Shown here: piece after piece, positions 61,689-64,000 of the stretch
Numbering within the stretch: position 1 is the stretch's first letter
How the letters are laid out: the number at the start of each line of letters is the position of its first letter
Assembly: GCF_030143245.1 (NCBI RefSeq)
Contig: NZ_JARJNS010000002.1
Coordinates: forward strand, 496,001 to 560,000
DNA: 64,000 nt
Origin: Rhabdaerophilum sp. SD176
Lineage (GTDB): Bacteria; Pseudomonadota; Alphaproteobacteria; Rhizobiales; Beijerinckiaceae
Direction: 5' to 3'
Made by a program: the position numbers and the translations under genes
Notes under the pieces: generated by a model
What the model saw: the letters and a program-made list of their open reading frames with translations, nothing else
What the model was told of the DNA's origin: nothing
Databases searched by the model: none

Positions 61689-61732
61689 GCCGAGGCGGAT
61701 CACGGATCGGAAATTCGCGCGGTAAGGGGCGC
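61689..61732 (+). repeat. Second, divergent copy of the ettA 3' end (copy B)
   Basis: This copy still encodes RRITDRKFAR followed by a stop, parallel to the RIKYRKFAR end of ettA, but there is no EttA coding upstream of it. It is therefore a displaced or replaced gene tail 655 bases from the real stop. It matches 60991-61034 at 39 of 44 positions. Confidence 0.85.
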
Positions 61733-61797
61733 CCCGCAATGACGGGAAGGGGCAGCAGCAATTGAACCTTGGCCGGTCGCGCCCCACCTTAGCCGGC

Positions 61798-62886
61798 ATG
61801 ACAGACAAGCCGCTCCATCGCCGACGCTTTCTCCAGATCGCCTTCGCCTTCGCCGCGATCGGCGGGGGGCTCGCCGCCATGCTCCGCCCAGCCCGGGCGA
61901 ATGCCTATTATTCCGGGCCGGTTTCCGATCATTTCGACGGGACACATTTCTTCAATCCCGGCGGGGACCAGCCGCGTGGCTTCACGGATTTCCTGCGCTG
62001 GCAACTGGGCGACAAGGCCGAGGCATGGCCCGAGGCTTTCCCGAGCCCCCTGCCGGTCGACAAGCCGCCGGCGCGTTTGGGAGCCGGGCAGCTGCGGGTG
62101 GGTTTCATCGGTCATGCCAGTTTCCTGGTCCAGATGGACGGGCACAACATCCTGATCGATCCGCATTATTCGGAGCGGGCGAGCCCGGTTTCCTTTGCCG
62201 GGCCGAAGCGGGCCAATGCACCGGGCATCGCCTTTGCCGACCTGCCGAAGATCGACACGGTGCTCGTCTCGCATAACCATTACGACCATCTCGACCTGCC
62301 GACGATCCATCGCCTCTGGGATCGAGACCGGCCGCGCATCCTCGTGCCTTTGGGCAATGACACGATCATCCGGGCGGAGCGGCCGGATATCGAGGTCGAG
62401 GCCGGGGACTGGGGCGACACGGCGACTTTGGCGCCGGGGCTGACCCTGTTCTTCGAGCCTGCGCAGCATTGGTCGGCCCGGGGTACGTTTGACCGGCGCC
62501 ATGCGCTCTGGGCCTCGTTCGTGCTGGCCGGGCGCTGGGGCAAGCTCTGGTTTGTCGGCGATACGGGCTTCGGCGATGGCCGGGTGTTCCGGGCGCTGAA
62601 GGCGAAGCATCCGGACCTGCGGCTCGGGCTGATCCCGATCGGGGCCTATGAGCCGCGCTGGTTCATGCGGCAGCAGCATATCAACCCGGAAGATGCGGTC
62701 GAGATCGTCCGGATCCTCGGGCTGGAACAGGCGCTCGGCTATCATTGGGGCACCTTCCGGTTGACCAACGAGGCGGTCGATGCGCCCCCGCATGATCTCG
62801 TTGCAGCACTCGGCAAGGCCGGTCTTCCGGAATCGCGCTTCCCGGCCCTGCGCCCCGGCATGGTCTGGGAAGGGCGTGCGGCCTGA
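61798..62886 (+). CDS. MBL-fold metallo-hydrolase with Tat-like signal
   Basis: 362 residues. An RR signal (HRRRFLQIAFAFAAIGGGLAAM) suggests Tat export. The metallo-beta-lactamase fold of the UlaG/NAPE-PLD group follows: SFLVQMDGHNILIDPHYSERASP, the zinc motif SHNHYDHLD, then FEPAQHWSARG, FVGDTGFGDG and GYHWGTFRL. It probably hydrolyses a phosphodiester or lactone in the periplasm; the substrate is unknown. The start is at 61798, downstream of copy B of the ettA end. Confidence 0.9.
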   Translation: MTDKPLHRRRFLQIAFAFAAIGGGLAAMLRPARANAYYSGPVSDHFDGTHFFNPGGDQPRGFTDFLRWQLGDKAEAWPEAFPSPLPVDKPPARLGAGQLRVGFIGHASFLVQMDGHNILIDPHYSERASPVSFAGPKRANAPGIAFADLPKIDTVLVSHNHYDHLDLPTIHRLWDRDRPRILVPLGNDTIIRAERPDIEVEAGDWGDTATLAPGLTLFFEPAQHWSARGTFDRRHALWASFVLAGRWGKLWFVGDTGFGDGRVFRALKAKHPDLRLGLIPIGAYEPRWFMRQQHINPEDAVEIVRILGLEQALGYHWGTFRLTNEAVDAPPHDLVAALGKAGLPESRFPALRPGMVWEGRAA

Positions 62887-62940
62887 CCGGGAACGGACGC
62901 TTCAGGGATTGAACTTTCCGCATTGCACTTTCAATGCAAA

Positions 62941-62964
62941 CGATATAAACATATCTTTATGTCG
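62941..62964. promoter_or_regulatory. 24-bp near-palindromic operator upstream of the ArsR fusion
   Basis: CGATATAAAC at 62941-62950 mirrors TTTATGTCG at 62956-62964 around ATATC; 20 of 24 positions are symmetric. The site ends 17 bases before the ATG of the ArsR-methyltransferase gene. By memory it resembles operators of SahR-type regulators of the methionine cycle, which fits the encoded protein. It is likely autoregulatory. Confidence 0.75.
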
Positions 62965-62981
62965 TTTTGCGGAGTCGTTTG

Positions 62982-64000
62982 ATGCGCGTGCATCCCGTTC
63001 CCACGCCCGGTGGCCAGTTCGCCTTCGGCGACCTGCTGACCGCCCTGGAGGCGGCGGGAGAAGAGACGCGCCTGCGGATCCTCGCCTTGCTGGCCGAGGG
63101 CGAACTCACGGTCACCGAACTGATGGCCATTCTCGGCCAGTCGCAGCCGCGCGTCTCGCGCCATCTCAAGCTGCTTGTCGAGGCGGGGCTGATCGACCGC
63201 CATCGCGAAGGCGCCTGGGCCTTCTTCCGCCTCTCCGACAGCGCCATCGCGCTGGCGGTCCGCGATGGCATTGTCGCCGCGCTCGATCCGGCCGATTCCG
63301 AGCTGTCCGGGGATCGCCGCCGGCTCGCCGCCGTGCGCGAGGAGCGGAAGGAACAGGCGGCGAGCTATTTCTCGCGCCATGCCGCCGAATGGAACCGGAT
63401 CCGCTCGCTGCATGTGCCGGAAGCGCGGGTCGAGGCGGCGGTCCTTGCGCTGCTGGGCAGCAAGCGCTTTGATTCCGTGCTCGATCTCGGCACCGGCACC
63501 GGCCGCATGCTGGAAATGCTGGCGCCGCAGGTTTCCCGTGCTGTCGGGCTGGATGTCAGCCCGGCCATGCTGGGCGTCGCGCGCGTCAATCTCGATGCGG
63601 CCGGCCTCCGGCATGTCCAGCTCCGGCAGGGCGATGCCTATGCGCTGCCGAGTGACCTCAACGGGTTCGATCTCGTTATCCTGCATCAGGTGCTGCACTT
63701 CCTTGATGATCCCGGCCGTGCGGTGCGGGAGGCATCGCGGACCCTCCGCCCCGGCGGCCGGCTGCTGGTGGTCGATTTCGCTCCCCATCAGGAGGAAAGC
63801 CTGCGCGCCCACCACGCCCATCGCCGCCTCGGCTTCCAGCAGGCGGAAGTGGAGAGCTTCCTCGCCGAGTCCGGTCTCCGGGCGGAAGCCTGCCACATTC
63901 TCCGCCCTGAACCGGGCGAGACGGCCAAGCTTGCCGTGTCGCTCTGGCTGGGTGTCGATCCCCGCCTGGTCGGGGATTTCCCCCTGCCATCCCCGTCTTC
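62982..64000 (+). CDS. ArsR-type regulator fused to methyltransferase domain (partial)
   Basis: The frame runs off the window; 339 residues are visible. Residues about 12-95 are an ArsR winged helix (EETRLRILALLAEGELTVTELMAILGQSQPRVSRHLKLLVEAGLIDRHREGAWAFFRLS). A class I methyltransferase domain with SVLDLGTGTGRMLEMLA (motif I) and FDLVILHQVLHFLDDPGRAVREASRTLRPGGRLLVVDF follows. In alphaproteobacteria this fusion senses S-adenosylhomocysteine or methionine and lies next to metF/metH; the next gene is outside the window. The start is at 62982, with GGAG 7 bases upstream. Confidence 0.9.
   Translation, partial: MRVHPVPTPGGQFAFGDLLTALEAAGEETRLRILALLAEGELTVTELMAILGQSQPRVSRHLKLLVEAGLIDRHREGAWAFFRLSDSAIALAVRDGIVAALDPADSELSGDRRRLAAVREERKEQAASYFSRHAAEWNRIRSLHVPEARVEAAVLALLGSKRFDSVLDLGTGTGRMLEMLAPQVSRAVGLDVSPAMLGVARVNLDAAGLRHVQLRQGDAYALPSDLNGFDLVILHQVLHFLDDPGRAVREASRTLRPGGRLLVVDFAPHQEESLRAHHAHRRLGFQQAEVESFLAESGLRAEACHILRPEPGETAKLAVSLWLGVDPRLVGDFPLPSPS

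Overview
The window is chromosomal DNA from a high-GC alphaproteobacterium, most likely of the order Hyphomicrobiales (Rhizobiales). The support is the order carB-greA-(exported protein)-lrp-ELM1-trxB-lsrB, the block carA / yqeY / dnaG / rpoD, a DnaG whose zinc-finger residues are replaced, a DUF2852 protein and an LsrB/VtlR-type LysR regulator. GC content looks to be in the mid-60s by eye. I see no prophage, insertion sequence, CRISPR array or plasmid backbone.

Layout. 1-8305: redox and pyrimidine/arginine housekeeping (lsrB, trxB, an ELM1-family protein, an Lrp regulator, greA, carB). 8544-12409: envelope genes (OmpA-like protein, lemA, M48 protease, GtrA) and a methyltransferase. 12435-19145: carA, yqeY, dnaG and rpoD, interrupted between yqeY and dnaG by a brnTA toxin-antitoxin pair with its own promoter and operator-like palindrome. 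19234-28612: mixed accessory genes (LysE exporter, periplasmic phosphodiesterase with an EF-hand-like loop, DUF2852 protein, two TetR regulators, MFS carrier, a MesD-like methionine synthase, thioesterase, TIGR02466-type oxygenase, Cys-based phosphatase, RlpA). 28899: a CAU-anticodon tRNA. 29204-32391: an ssuACB-type ABC importer operon ending in osmC.

32615-37861 is a catabolic island. A TTT-type binding protein diverges from a GntR regulator across an 18-bp perfect palindrome. The regulator is followed by a DapA-family lyase, an IlvD/Edd dehydratase and an RraA-like protein, which together fit non-phosphorylative breakdown of a sugar acid. 37929-43251 holds an ABC exporter, a Tat-exported two-subunit molybdenum hydroxylase and a CDP-alcohol phosphotransferase. 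43245-48011 (minus strand) is a complete small archaic (spore coat U, Csu-like) chaperone-usher pilus operon. 48452-55837 holds upp, a DMT carrier, a DUF2189 protein and an RND efflux pair. 55854-62886 holds a ferredoxin-reductase-like protein that has lost its 2Fe-2S cysteines, a GlcG/HbpS protein, an orphan FliK/FlhB-tail pair, ettA, a small exported protein flanked by a second divergent copy of the ettA 3' end, and an exported metallo-hydrolase. The window ends inside an ArsR-methyltransferase fusion preceded by a 24-bp near-palindrome, which looks like a methionine-cycle regulator.

The observations most worth a second look are: the duplicated ettA tail around a cargo gene (60991-61732); two mutually exclusive hairpins around the ribosome binding site at 24121-24150; the degenerate ferredoxin domain at 55854-56885; a MesD-like gene without its usual partner; and several strong palindromic operators beside their presumed regulators. 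I did not find a clearly new multi-gene system.
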